A stretch of 64,000 nucleotides of DNA from Microbulbifer sp. MKSA007 (GCA_032615215.1 CP128433.1:1137501-1201500); one strand, 5' to 3'; positions 53,245 to 62,918 are shown, numbered from the stretch's first letter. Numbers and translations: made by a program. The notes: generated by a model from the sequence alone, not told the origin.

Positions 53245-54008
53245 ATGATGCTCAGTTATTTTTTGGGATACTGGTAGTCGCACTCATACTGCTACTGATG
53301 TATGCCATTCGTATTTTGCGGGAGTATGAGCGCGCAGTGGTATTTTTCCTGGGGCGTTTCCAAACAGTGAAAGGGCCAGGACTGATTATAATCATTCCCA
53401 TTGTTCAAACTATGGAGCGCGTGGATCTGCGCACTGTGGTGATGGACGTACCCACCCAGGATGTTATCAGCAGGGATAATGTCTCAGTAAAAGTCAACGC
53501 AGTGGTTTATTACCGGGTAATTAATCCACAGTCTGCAATTATTAATGTGGAATTTTATCACGAGGCTGTAAGCCAGTTAGCGCAAACTACATTGCGTTCG
53601 GTACTGGGTAAGCACGAGCTGGATGAGATGTTATGTGAGCGAGACAAGCTAAATGTAGATATCCAAAAAATACTCGATGAGCAAACAGATGCCTGGGGTG
53701 TAAAAGTTACTAATGTAGAGATTAAGCATATCGATCTTGATGAAAGTATGGTGCGGGCTATCGCACAGCAGGCAGAGGCGGAGCGCGCGCGGCGGGCTAA
53801 AGTTATACACGCAGAGGGGGAGGCGCAGGCGGCTTTAAAGCTGACTGAGGCAGCGAATCAATTATCGAAAAATGCCAACGCGATTACTTTGCGATATATG
53901 CAAACCATGATTGATATTGCCGGCGCAAATAACAGCTCTACAATTGTATTTCCGTTGCCACTGGATCTAATTGAGCCAATGCTGAAGCGGGGCTCTGCAT
54001 CCAGTTAA
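53245..54008 (+). CDS. Slipin / SPFH-domain membrane protein (one frameshift)
   Basis: Stomatin-like protein that forms membrane microdomain scaffolds with NfeD. One extra T in the T6 run at 53259-53264 joins the ATG at 53245, which has a strong aaggag ribosome site, to the main frame. That gives MMLSYFFGILVVALILLLMY, a proper N-terminal membrane helix; without it only a shorter start at 53298 lacking the helix is available. The SPFH domain follows: YERAVVFFLGRFQTVKGPG, VDLRTVVMDVPTQDV and LDEMLCERDKLN, then an Ala/Glu-rich helix (AQQAEAERARRAKVIHAEGE). The restored length is about 254 residues, typical for slipins. Confidence 0.88.
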
Positions 54009-54028
54009 CGATGTCCTTAGCAAAGATC

Positions 54029-54062
54029 AAAAAAGGCCGCACTAATTAGTGCGGCCTTTTTT
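54029..54062. terminator. Bidirectional terminator between slipin and pgi
   Basis: Perfect 34-bp palindrome: six A, an arm ggccgcactaa, its complement, then six T. It serves the two convergent genes on either side. Confidence 0.94.
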
Positions 54063-54069
54063 GTAGAGT

Positions 54070-55695
54070 TTAGAGCAGCTTTTTCATCAGGCTGCGGGTT
54101 GAACTATCCCAGTCATCCTGAGGAATTTCACCCTTGGCAGCCTTATGGATTTTTGAACTCAACTGCTTACCAAGTTCGACGCCCCACTGATCAAAGGGGT
54201 TGATCCCCAGCAGGCAGCCGCCAACGTAGACCTTGTGCTCGTACAGTGCCAGGAGCGAGCCCAGGTGGAAAGGATCTAACTTTTCCAGGATCAGGGTGTT
54301 GCTGGAGCGATTACCAGGGATTACTTTATGTGGGGCTAGGGCGTGGGCCTCGCGATGAGTGTGACCAGCTTCTTCCAGCTCCTGGCGGGCCTCATGCAGG
54401 CTTTTGCCTCGCAGTAGCGCCTGGCTCTGGCTAATACAACAGGCCTGCAGCCAGCGGTGCTGTTCGAGGAGTTCAGACGTCGGTTCCTTGACTGCGATAA
54501 AGTCTGCTGGAATAAGGTCGGTTCCCTGGTGCAATAATTGGTGGAAAGAGTGTTGGCCATTCGTACCCTCACTGCCCCAGATAACGCTGCCACTGGGGTA
54601 GCCCAGCGCCTGCCCGTCCTTGTCGACACTTTTACCCAGGCTCTCCATATCCAGCTGCTGTAACCAGGCGGGGAATCGGGCCAGGCGCTGCGCGTAGGGC
54701 AGCACGACATGGCTGGTCGTATGCCAGCACTGGCGATACCAGAACTGGGTCAACGCCATCAGTACGGGTAGATTGGACTCCAGTGGAGTAGTGGCGAAGT
54801 GCTGGTCCATTGCATTGGCGCCTTGCAGAAGCTGTTCAAAAACTTCATAGCCGCAAGCAAGAACAATTGGCAGGCCGATAGCAGACCAGAGTGAGTAGCG
54901 ACCACCCACCCAATCCCACATTGGGAAAATATTCTCAGGAGCAATTCCGAAATCCTGAGCAGCAGTAATATTACTGCTCACCGCAACAAAGTGTTTGGCC
55001 AACTGCGACTCATCGCAACCGGCAGATAACATCCAGCGACGTGCGGACAGCGCATTTTCACGGGTTTCCAAGGTGGAAAAGGACTTGGAAGCAATTACAA
55101 AAAGGGTTTCTTCCGCATCGATACCAGCCAAGGTGTCGCTAAGGTCTGCGCCATCGATATTTGCTACAAAGTGCACATCGATAGAGTCTTTGTGCCAAGG
55201 ACTGAGGGCCTCTACCGCCATGCGCGGACCCAGGTCGGAACCGCCGATACCGATATTCACGATATGGCGGATCGGTTTATCTGAGAAGCTGCGCCAGCTA
55301 TGGTTGTGCACCGATTCGGCAAACTGTTTCATTTGCTCGCGGCAATCTTTTACCGCCCGCTCTTGTTCAGTTTTCGGTTGCCCCTGAAATCGCAGTGCGG
55401 TGTGCAGGGCAGGGCGGTGTTCGGTATTGTTGACAATGGCCCCGTTCACTAGCGCAGTAATTTGGTTGTTCAGACCCTGCTCTTCTGCATATTCCAACAG
55501 CAACTTAAGGGTGTCTTCACGCAAGTGGTTCTTACTGTAATCCAGATAGATTCCGGCTGCGTCTGAGCTGAACTTATCTGTCCTTTGGGGATCCGTTGCA
55601 AACAGCTCTCTCAAGGACCACTTATGTTGGTCAAAATGGGACTTCAACCGTGAGATTGCCGCTACACGGCTTAAAGCCAGGGTTTCACTAGTCAT
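54070..55695 (-). CDS. pgi: Glucose-6-phosphate isomerase
   Basis: Interconverts glucose-6-phosphate and fructose-6-phosphate. The 541-residue product shows VNIGIGGSDLGPRMAVEAL, the signature GGRYSLWSAIGLPIVLACGY, the catalytic region GSEGTNGQHSFHQLLHQGT and the C-terminal GVELGKQL. The start is ATG 55695 (MTSETLALSRVAA). It is convergent with the slipin and probably monocistronic. The length is close to E. coli Pgi (549). Confidence 0.96.
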   Translation of the reverse strand: MTSETLALSRVAAISRLKSHFDQHKWSLRELFATDPQRTDKFSSDAAGIYLDYSKNHLREDTLKLLLEYAEEQGLNNQITALVNGAIVNNTEHRPALHTALRFQGQPKTEQERAVKDCREQMKQFAESVHNHSWRSFSDKPIRHIVNIGIGGSDLGPRMAVEALSPWHKDSIDVHFVANIDGADLSDTLAGIDAEETLFVIASKSFSTLETRENALSARRWMLSAGCDESQLAKHFVAVSSNITAAQDFGIAPENIFPMWDWVGGRYSLWSAIGLPIVLACGYEVFEQLLQGANAMDQHFATTPLESNLPVLMALTQFWYRQCWHTTSHVVLPYAQRLARFPAWLQQLDMESLGKSVDKDGQALGYPSGSVIWGSEGTNGQHSFHQLLHQGTDLIPADFIAVKEPTSELLEQHRWLQACCISQSQALLRGKSLHEARQELEEAGHTHREAHALAPHKVIPGNRSSNTLILEKLDPFHLGSLLALYEHKVYVGGCLLGINPFDQWGVELGKQLSSKIHKAAKGEIPQDDWDSSTRSLMKKLL

Positions 55696-55879
55696 GGTAT
55701 TCGGTTTGTTCTCTTCTGAGCCTTTTTATTGCCACTTGGCTAAAACGTACACAAATCAAATTTTATTTATTATTTCTGGGCGGCAATGCTAACGGCATTT
55801 TCTTTGCCGGGCCAGCGCCGCGGGCATCACAGTCTATTACAGGGAATGTTTCGAGATAAGGAACTGTGTGGGGAAAGAC

Positions 55880-55905
55880 AAATGCCGCTCGTTAGAGCGG
55901 CATTT
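55880..55905. terminator. Hairpin upstream of pgi
   Basis: Perfect 11-bp arms (aaatgccgctc with gagcggcattt), loop gtta, ending tttt on the plus strand and aaa on the other side. It could end the minus-strand small lipoprotein transcript before pgi. Confidence 0.6.
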
Positions 55906-55906
55906 T

Positions 55907-55993
55907 GTGGTGATCCATACTAAATAAGGCTTTGTAAATCGGGTGTCTGTCAGCGGTGATTTGGTCAAAACTTCATTTAGTATGAATCACCAC
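55907..55993. repeat. Inverted repeat with 49-base spacer
   Basis: Arms of 19 bases (55907-55925 and 55975-55993; core catactaaat) with one mismatch. It sits directly beside the preceding hairpin and 22 bp after the stop of the small lipoprotein gene. It may be a structured RNA end or an operator; its function is unknown. The remaining part of the 320-bp gap up to pgi shows no gene. Confidence 0.55.
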
Positions 55994-56015
55994 GCTGTCG
56001 GGCAAGAAAAAGATT

Positions 56016-56210
56016 TTACTTGACCACCTTCATGCAGCGCACTCTGTCGGAAGCCATCCAGCAGTCGGCATCTGCAGGACAAGCCATGGATAGAGGAATT
56101 TGTTCAGCGCCGGGTGGGCAGTAAGCTGGAGGTGCCGGAGGGCTACAGCAACCTGCAAGAACCAGTGCACTGATAATTCCAATTAAGTACTTGGCTGGAG
56201 TGAAATTCAT
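56016..56210 (-). CDS. Tiny Cys-rich lipoprotein
   Basis: A 64-residue protein with a strong ribosome site (aaaggag) before ATG 56210 and a lipobox (IISALVLAGC). The mature part is only about 42 residues, begins CCSPPAPPAYCPPG and has four more or less evenly placed cysteines further on (AYC, MAC, ADC, VRC), plus prolines. It is probably an envelope lipoprotein with disulfides. I do not recognise the family. It is transcribed in the direction of pgi, with two hairpins between. Confidence 0.7.
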   Translation of the reverse strand: MNFTPAKYLIGIISALVLAGCCSPPAPPAYCPPGAEQIPLSMACPADADCWMASDRVRCMKVVK

Positions 56211-56674
56211 CCCCTAACTCCTTTCCGTTGATGTTAGCCATTAGCATAGCCAATAAAACGTCACCTGTTGGTCAGCTTTGTAAAATCTGTTCTACAAAGG
56301 TACCGCCTATTTGAGTGTAATAGGCGTTGGGTTTAAATGTCTGTCAATGATCAAGTTATGAAAAGAGGTGCGCCAATTTATTTTAAAAAACTACTTAAAT
56401 AAGGGGTTTTTTAAAAAATGTGATTTGTGCTGACCGTTTTTTATGGTGAATTTCGGTTGTTTAATCTACGCGCTGAAACTGATCTCGCCAGTTTTGAGGC
56501 AGACTCTAAGAATTATTATTGTGGCTGACAATGCCGCTTGATGGATTGGGGAGTTTTTTTGCGATGCAAAGAAAATGGTTTCACGAGTAAGAGTTTTTTC
56601 TGTTAAAAATTCTCACTCGTGAAAGTAGCTTTAATGGGTGAGGGAGCACCAGCTGAGGCGTTATCTTTAGGCCT
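56211..56674. other. 464-bp gap with a hairpin near its right end
   Basis: The hairpin (56579-56588 with 56615-56624, arm tttcacgagt) has an A/T-rich interior that can extend the pairing, and lies 50 bp beyond the stop of the minus-strand DUF3549 gene. It is probably that gene's terminator. The rest should hold the promoter of the small lipoprotein; I see no other gene. Confidence 0.5.
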
Positions 56675-57721
56675 TCAGTGTGTCGGTTTGGGTCCGTGCA
56701 AAAAATTGCCAAAGGCTACTGCGAGACTTTCTTTTCTTGCCGGGTCACGGAGAGCACTCAATAGGGCGATTCGCACTTTCGGAATGAACATTAAATCGGA
56801 AAGCAGTAAGTTAAAAGTCTGCTGGTCAGCGGCATCGGCCAGCTTGCCAACCCACTGTGCGGCCAATTCTTGTCCTTCCAAATCTTGGACGCAGCGACTG
56901 CCTATTGCGGCCAGGACTTCTTTATTCCGGTTGCTGGCATCTTCAGCCAAAAGTGACTGTATAAATGCCTGTCGCAATCCTGTGGCTGGTGAGTGAGAGA
57001 TACCCCTGATAGCAGCAGCGGCCACCGAGATATCCGGCGTGTTTGCGGTCAGTTCTTGCTCTGCTCGCTCAATAATGGCTGCTGCAAGACGGTGGTCGAC
57101 CGGCTGGTTTTCCAGGCAATGGCAAATGTTAATAAAAACCGGAGCCGCGACTTTTCCAATCTGGCGCATTAGCAAAGTGCTTTCTTTTTCCCAGCGCACG
57201 GCCAAGTCGGCAATCCCTTGCAGCGCAAGGTTGTCCCAGCGGTGATTTTCCGGGTCGCCAAAATAGCGCAGGACAGGCTCGTAATGTTCGCTGGGCTGGC
57301 GGCCCAGCAGAAGCGCTGTTTGGGAGTGAAATGCTGCCTGCCGCTCAGTTGATGGGGTAAACAGCAAGCCACTTTGCTGCAGCAGCTGGTCCAGCTGCGC
57401 AGCAGATTCAGAAGCGGGTCCCTGCTTGAGTTCCTGTGCCAGAGCGCGAAGTAATCCATCTCGGGCTTGAAGTTGCAGCTTGCCCTGCTCGTCCAGCGGA
57501 AAGCGCAGGAACCAGACGATGGGTTCACCGCCTTCGGCTGGTTGCAGCAGCAGGCCCGTCCAGGCCTGGCGCAAGTATGGGTGTGGCCAGGGAGCCAGAC
57601 CTGCTTCGAAGGATGCCGCAGTGGATTTCGAAACCGACTGCAAGCGCCGGCCCAGATCGAACCAGCGCAATTTGAAGTCAGCCTGCTCGATCAGGGCGCT
57701 TAGGGTACCGCTTTCACTCAT
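56675..57721 (-). CDS. DUF3549-family protein
   Basis: A 348-residue soluble protein with no signal peptide or membrane segment, resembling the gammaproteobacterial DUF3549 family of unknown function. The N-terminal third reads LRWFDLGRRLQSVSK and PYLRQAWTGLLLQP. The C-terminal half is helical with repeat-like units (AAAIIERAEQEL, AAAAIRGISHSP, KEVLAAIGSRCVQDLEGQEL), suggesting a HEAT-like solenoid. The start is ATG 57721, 19 bp after the NhaC stop in the same direction, so both probably share a transcript. The family name is recalled rather than searched. Confidence 0.7.
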   Translation of the reverse strand: MSESGTLSALIEQADFKLRWFDLGRRLQSVSKSTAASFEAGLAPWPHPYLRQAWTGLLLQPAEGGEPIVWFLRFPLDEQGKLQLQARDGLLRALAQELKQGPASESAAQLDQLLQQSGLLFTPSTERQAAFHSQTALLLGRQPSEHYEPVLRYFGDPENHRWDNLALQGIADLAVRWEKESTLLMRQIGKVAAPVFINICHCLENQPVDHRLAAAIIERAEQELTANTPDISVAAAAIRGISHSPATGLRQAFIQSLLAEDASNRNKEVLAAIGSRCVQDLEGQELAAQWVGKLADAADQQTFNLLLSDLMFIPKVRIALLSALRDPARKESLAVAFGNFLHGPKPTH

Positions 57722-57740
57722 AGGGGTTTTGTCTATTTCC

Positions 57741-59207
57741 TTAAGATGCCGTAGCCGCTACAGAAATGGGCTTCTGTTTAAAGTGCAGCCAGCCATAGGC
57801 GATCGCCAACAGAGGGCAGATAATATTGAATAGGGCAAAAGGTAAATACTCCCAGGTAGCAATACCCAGCGTTGCCGCCATAAAGGCACCACAAGTATTC
57901 CAGGGAATCAGCACAGAGGTGATGGTGCCGGAATCCTCGAGGGTACGAGACAAGTTAAGCCCGTGTAGGCCCTTTTCCTTGAAGGCTTCGCGGAACATAC
58001 GGCCCGGAATAATAATCGCCATGTACTGATCGCCAGCGGCCAGGTTCATGCCAAAGCAGGTGAATACGGTGGCAGTTACCAGGCCACCCACAGTTTTAAC
58101 CAGTGACAAAACTCCCTGGACGATGACCTGTAGGAATCCGGCCCGCTCCATAGCGCCGCCGAAGGCCATGGCGGAGGTGATCAGCCATACGGTGTTGAGC
58201 ATGCTGCTCATACCACCTTTGGACAGCAATGCAGCCACGTTCTCGTTGGTGGAAGTGGACTTATAGCCGTCGAACAGGCTGTACCAAGCGCCCTTCAGGG
58301 GGGCTAAAGCACCTTCACCACCACCGAGTCGACGGGCGGCTTCCGGTTCGAAAATCAGTGCGATGGCACAGCCAACCAGGGAGCCGATGATCAATGTTGG
58401 GAAAGCGGGGACTTTGCGCCAAGCCATTGCCAGCAACAAGATCAAAGGCAGCAGGCTAACCAGGGAAATTTTGAACTCACTGCTAAGGGCGGTGAGCAAT
58501 GATTCGATATCAGTTGCGGAGGCAGAACTGGCTTCAGAGGTAAAACCCAGGAAAGCGAAAACCGCCAGGGCGATCGCGAAGGCCGGGATCGCTGTGGACA
58601 TCATATGGCGAATATGCTGGAACAGATCATTGGATGTTACCGCTGCGGCCACGTTGGTAGTGTCAGATAGCGGAGACATCTTATCGCCGAAGTAGGCGCC
58701 AGAGATTACCGCTCCGGCAGTGACCTCAAGGGATAGGCCCAGAGCGCCGGCAATTCCCATCAGTGCCACACCCAAGGTGCCCGCTGTGGTCCAGCTGGAG
58801 CCAATACTCAGTCCTACTACGGCACAAATAATACAGCTGGCGGCGTAGAACCACTGTGGCGACAGAATCTGCACGCCGTAATAGATCATTGAAGGCACTG
58901 TGCCGGCCAGAATCCAGCTACCGATAAGTGCACCTACAGACAGTAGGATCAGAATAGCGCCAAATACCAGGCCAATGCCGTGGAGCATCCCACCTTCCAT
59001 GTCGTTCCAGCTGTGTCCGTTCTTCATCCCCATTAGGGCCACAACGCAGGCACAGAGCAGTAACGCTATTTGATTGGGACCGTAGGAGGAGTCTGCACCG
59101 TAGAAATATACGGATAGTGACAACAGGGCGACGAGAATCCCGAGAGGGATCAGGGCGTCCGTTAAGCTGGGAGCGCGCGGCTCTGAGCTGGGGTTGGATT
59201 GAGACAA
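57741..59207 (-). CDS. nhaC: Na+/H+ antiporter NhaC family
   Basis: Sodium/proton exchanger of the inner membrane. A TTG start at 59207 is preferred because a caggag ribosome site lies seven bases upstream and it yields SQSNPSSEPRAPSLTDALIP; the in-frame ATG at 59315 adds a charged, unlikely N-terminus. The 488-residue product has about 11-12 hydrophobic helices. Family segments are GSSWTTAGTLGVALMGI, GAYFGDKMSPLSDTTNVAAA and LIPWNTCGAFMAATLGI. It is followed closely by the DUF3549 gene. Substrate preference among NhaC relatives varies. Confidence 0.9.
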   Translation of the reverse strand: MSQSNPSSEPRAPSLTDALIPLGILVALLSLSVYFYGADSSYGPNQIALLLCACVVALMGMKNGHSWNDMEGGMLHGIGLVFGAILILLSVGALIGSWILAGTVPSMIYYGVQILSPQWFYAASCIICAVVGLSIGSSWTTAGTLGVALMGIAGALGLSLEVTAGAVISGAYFGDKMSPLSDTTNVAAAVTSNDLFQHIRHMMSTAIPAFAIALAVFAFLGFTSEASSASATDIESLLTALSSEFKISLVSLLPLILLLAMAWRKVPAFPTLIIGSLVGCAIALIFEPEAARRLGGGEGALAPLKGAWYSLFDGYKSTSTNENVAALLSKGGMSSMLNTVWLITSAMAFGGAMERAGFLQVIVQGVLSLVKTVGGLVTATVFTCFGMNLAAGDQYMAIIIPGRMFREAFKEKGLHGLNLSRTLEDSGTITSVLIPWNTCGAFMAATLGIATWEYLPFALFNIICPLLAIAYGWLHFKQKPISVAATAS

Positions 59208-59520
59208 GGTGAACTCCTGCTTGACTGCGTGGCTAGCGCCGTATTCGTTATCGTTGTTTTGCCGTCGGCGGCGGTTAATAGCCTTATTCTCATAGCTTGG
59301 GGCGGTGAAGTCCACTTTGTATCATCGCACCATCGCTGTATTTTGGCGTTGACCTGGTCGTCGAAACCGGATTTATCACTGCGGTCAACTATCTGGTCGG
59401 GTCCAGTGCTGGCAGTTCGTCGACGCTTCCGGTATGTTCTGCGCCCAGTAGTCCCGGCTGATCCAGCCGCAAAATAAATAAGTGCGGGCCGTCTGAGGCA
59501 GGTCCGACAGGTAGTATTTC

Positions 59521-60690
59521 ATGAGAGCAAGTGAGTTAGACCCCTCTCAATTCGAGGATATGCGCCCCTATCGCGATGATGAAGTGCGCGAGGTTATCAA
59601 AAGGCTAATTGCCGACCCGGAAATGTCCCATGCAGCGGCGCATTTCCTTGTCCCCAAACTGGCTCAGCTGGAGGGCGCCGTCGCCTGGTTGGTACGTCAG
59701 TTTCTGCGCTTTGAACTGCGCAATGTTCGCAATGTGCGGGATCTTCAAGAGATTGTCGGCAAATATATGGAGAAGGTGATCAAGCGCACCACCTCCGGCC
59801 TGAGCATTTCTGGTCTGGACACCCTGCCCAGGGATCGCGCCTGCCTGTTTGTCAGTAATCACCGCGACATCGCTATGGACCCGGCGCTGATGATTCAGGC
59901 GATGTTCCGCGAAGGGCATGAGACCTCCCGCATTGCGATTGGAGACAACCTGCTCAGCAAGCAGTTTGCCAGCGACCTGATGAAGTTGAACAAGTGCTTC
60001 ACTGTGGTGCGCAGCTCGGGCAGTCGCCGGGAAAAGCTGCAGGCAGCAACCCAGTTGTCCAATTACATCTATCACTCCATCGTCAACGATAACGAGCATG
60101 TGTGGATCGCACAGCGTTCCGGGCGCGCCAAAGATGGCCTGGATCGCACCAATCCAGCACTCTGCGCCATGTTCGCCATGACTAAGGACCGGGAAACGCC
60201 CTTTGCCGATTTTTGGCGCAAGTTGCACATTGTTCCGGTGTCTATTTCCTACGAATGGGACCCCTGTGATGCACAGAAGGCCAAGGAAATTTACGTTACC
60301 GAGCACAAGGACGAGTACAAGAAGGGTAAAAACGAGGACTTGGCCTCGATTGGTAAGGGCATTGTCGGTCACAAAGGCCGTGTACATGCCGCCTTCGGCA
60401 CGCCGATTGAAGGTGATTTTAACGATGTAAACAGCCTGGCTGAAGAAATAGATCGCCAGGTTATCGGCAACTACACATTGCATCCATCCAATATGATTGC
60501 CTACGAGATGGTTTACGGTGAGGTTCCGCAATTACCGGTGGGATATCCGGCTAAAGCCTGGGACCCCGCTGCACATAAAGAAGAGCGGGAGAAGTTTGAA
60601 GCGCGCATGGCTCGGGTCGATGAGCGCTGGCGCGACAAGGCTATTCAGGCCTACGCCAATCCCGTGGTATCTCGCCTCGCCTATGAGTAA
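59521..60690 (+). CDS. PlsC-like 1-acyl-glycerol-3-phosphate acyltransferase family protein
   Basis: Predicted membrane-associated acyltransferase. The 389-residue product has the acyltransferase motif I as SNHRDIAMDPAL (HxxxxD; the usual form is NHxSxxD), a VVRSSGSRREK segment, a HVWIAQRSGRAKDGLD segment matching motif III, and VPVSISYEWDP for motif IV. It is longer than typical PlsC (about 245 residues), with extra N- and C-terminal helical parts, so the acceptor may differ from lysophosphatidate. The start is ATG 59521. It stands 90 bp before dinG in the same direction and is divergent from nhaC. Confidence 0.82.
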   Translation: MRASELDPSQFEDMRPYRDDEVREVIKRLIADPEMSHAAAHFLVPKLAQLEGAVAWLVRQFLRFELRNVRNVRDLQEIVGKYMEKVIKRTTSGLSISGLDTLPRDRACLFVSNHRDIAMDPALMIQAMFREGHETSRIAIGDNLLSKQFASDLMKLNKCFTVVRSSGSRREKLQAATQLSNYIYHSIVNDNEHVWIAQRSGRAKDGLDRTNPALCAMFAMTKDRETPFADFWRKLHIVPVSISYEWDPCDAQKAKEIYVTEHKDEYKKGKNEDLASIGKGIVGHKGRVHAAFGTPIEGDFNDVNSLAEEIDRQVIGNYTLHPSNMIAYEMVYGEVPQLPVGYPAKAWDPAAHKEEREKFEARMARVDERWRDKAIQAYANPVVSRLAYE

Positions 60691-60782
60691 GGCCCGCTGA
60701 GTTCAGAAGCTGGTGGGGAGAGGGCGCTTAGTGGATAATAGCGCCCCCTGCGCCAGCCACTTAGTGAATAGACCTCACCCCC

Positions 60783-62918
60783 GTGCTCAACGAAAAACAC
60801 AAAAGCGCCATTCAGGGCGCCTATAGCCAATTTCTGTCTGGCCGAGGGCTGAAAGCCCGCTACGGGCAGAAGCTGATGGTAGCCGCCATTGCCCGCTCCC
60901 TGGGTTCCATCGCCCAGAATGCCAGTGGTGAGCGCGATAGCGACAAGACTGATGGCGAGCATATCTGTGTGGTTGAAGCGGGTACGGGTACCGGTAAAAC
61001 CGTAGCTTACCTTCTCGCCTCTATTCCCCTGGCCCAGGCCCAGGACAAGACCCTGGTGATATCCACCGCTACGGTGGCCCTGCAGGAACAGATTATCCAC
61101 AAGGACCTGCCAGAAGTTGCTCGTCACAGTGGGCTCAAATTTGAGTTTGCCCTGGCGAAGGGCCGTGGCCGCTATCTCTGCCTATCCAAGTTGGATCAAC
61201 TCTTGTCCAGCTTTTCTGCCTCCGGCACCGGCCTTTCCCTTGGTCTCTATGAAGATGAACTCCCGCAGGTGGAAGCGGAGAGTGTCGCTCTCTACCAGAA
61301 GATGACGGATAGCCTGACATCGGGTACCTGGGATGGCGATCGGGATAACTGGCCGGATACGATTGAGACGGATGATTGGAGTCGGGTTACCACTGACCAT
61401 CGCCAGTGCAGTGGCCGCCGCTGCCCCCATGTCACCAATTGCAGCTTCTTCCGAGCGCGAGAGAGCCTGGGCAAGACACCGGTGATAGTTGCCAACCACG
61501 ACCTGTTGCTGGCGGACCTGGCCCTGGGTGGTGGCGCGATTCTTCCGCCCCCGGAAGAGACTATCTATGTACTTGATGAAGCTCACCATCTACCGGAAAA
61601 GGCCCTCAATCATTTCTCTCACCACAGCCGCGTAGGGGCTTCCACCGGCTGGTTGGATCAAACCAATAAGGCCCTGGGGCAGATGCTGGGTGAGATTGGT
61701 GACGGCGCCCAGATCGACCGCTGCGGCGAGCAACTGCCGGCGGTTCTCACCTCTGCCAAGCAGGGGTTGGAGCAGATGTGGCCGCTGATTGAAGAGCTGT
61801 GTGAATTTGAAGATGAGCGGGGCAATACCATCCGCCATCGCTTTGAAGGTGGGGTAATCCCCGATTCCATGTCGCAGCTGGCGGAAAAGCTGCGGGAAGA
61901 CTTTGATGAGTTGGAAAGCCTGCTCAGCAAGATGTTGCAGACCGCCCAACGAATGATGGAGGACGGCCACTCGCCGGTACCCCTGGCAGATCTGGAGCGC
62001 TGGTACCCCCAGTTGGGCAGTTGGCATGGGCGCGCTGAGGCCAATCTTCTGTTGTGGGCGAATTACGCCCGTGCCGATGCTGATGGCGCATTGCCCCAGG
62101 CGCGCTGGGTCACCCTGGTGGACTGGGGCGGCTCCACAGATTTTGAGGTTTGCAGCTCACCGATACTCGCAGGCAAAACCCTGGAGTACAGCTTGTGGCG
62201 CCGCTGTTACGGCGCGGTACTGACTTCGGCCACACTCACAGCTTTGGGGAAATTTGATCGTTTGCAAATGCGTGCCGGTACTCCGGACAATGCCAGCTAT
62301 CAGGTGGTGCCGAGTCCTTTCGATTTTTCCCGTGCAACACTGCAAGTGCCCCCGGAAGCTGTAGATGCGGGCAATGCAGAGCAACACACAGACGCCATTA
62401 TCGATGCGTTGCCAGATCTGTTGAAAGGGGAGGGTGGCGCTCTGGTGCTGTTTTCCTCCCGGCGCCAGATGGAGACGGTTTACGAGGCGCTCCCTGGTAC
62501 CTGGCGCAACCGAATCCTGATGCAGGGGCAGCAATCCCGCCAGCAGTTGCTGGATAGCCACCGTGAGATTATCGATGGCGGTGGCAGCAGTATCCTGTTC
62601 GGGCTTGCAAGTTTTGCCGAGGGATTGGACTTGCCTGGTGACTACTGCCGCCACGTGGTTATTGCGAAACTGCCTTTCGCGGTGCCCGATGATCCGATTG
62701 AGGCGGCGCTGGCGGAGTGGATTGAAGCTAAGGGCGGCAATCCATTTATGCAAATCACAGTGCCGGATGCAGCCCTAAAATTGGTGCAGGCCTGCGGGCG
62801 CTTACTGCGGGCAGAAGGGGACAGCGGCACAGTCACTTTGCTGGATCGCCGGGTGGTTACCCGTCGCTATGGTCAGGCAATACTCAATTCACTGCCGCCC
62901 TTTAATCGAAAAATTTAG
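60783..62918 (+). CDS. dinG: ATP-dependent DNA helicase DinG
   Basis: XPD-like 5'-3' helicase with an iron-sulfur cluster, acting on R-loops and forked DNA. The 711-residue product has Walker A VEAGTGTGKTVAY, the DEAH box YVLDEAHHLP, cluster cysteines in RYLCLSKL and CSGRRCPHVTNC, and late helicase motifs VLFSSRRQMETVYEAL and QACGRLLRAEGDSG. The start is GTG 60783 (MLNEKHKSAIQGAYSQF), with no obvious ribosome site. The length matches E. coli DinG (716). It is followed by yqcC after about 90 bp. Confidence 0.94.
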   Translation: MLNEKHKSAIQGAYSQFLSGRGLKARYGQKLMVAAIARSLGSIAQNASGERDSDKTDGEHICVVEAGTGTGKTVAYLLASIPLAQAQDKTLVISTATVALQEQIIHKDLPEVARHSGLKFEFALAKGRGRYLCLSKLDQLLSSFSASGTGLSLGLYEDELPQVEAESVALYQKMTDSLTSGTWDGDRDNWPDTIETDDWSRVTTDHRQCSGRRCPHVTNCSFFRARESLGKTPVIVANHDLLLADLALGGGAILPPPEETIYVLDEAHHLPEKALNHFSHHSRVGASTGWLDQTNKALGQMLGEIGDGAQIDRCGEQLPAVLTSAKQGLEQMWPLIEELCEFEDERGNTIRHRFEGGVIPDSMSQLAEKLREDFDELESLLSKMLQTAQRMMEDGHSPVPLADLERWYPQLGSWHGRAEANLLLWANYARADADGALPQARWVTLVDWGGSTDFEVCSSPILAGKTLEYSLWRRCYGAVLTSATLTALGKFDRLQMRAGTPDNASYQVVPSPFDFSRATLQVPPEAVDAGNAEQHTDAIIDALPDLLKGEGGALVLFSSRRQMETVYEALPGTWRNRILMQGQQSRQQLLDSHREIIDGGGSSILFGLASFAEGLDLPGDYCRHVVIAKLPFAVPDDPIEAALAEWIEAKGGNPFMQITVPDAALKLVQACGRLLRAEGDSGTVTLLDRRVVTRRYGQAILNSLPPFNRKI

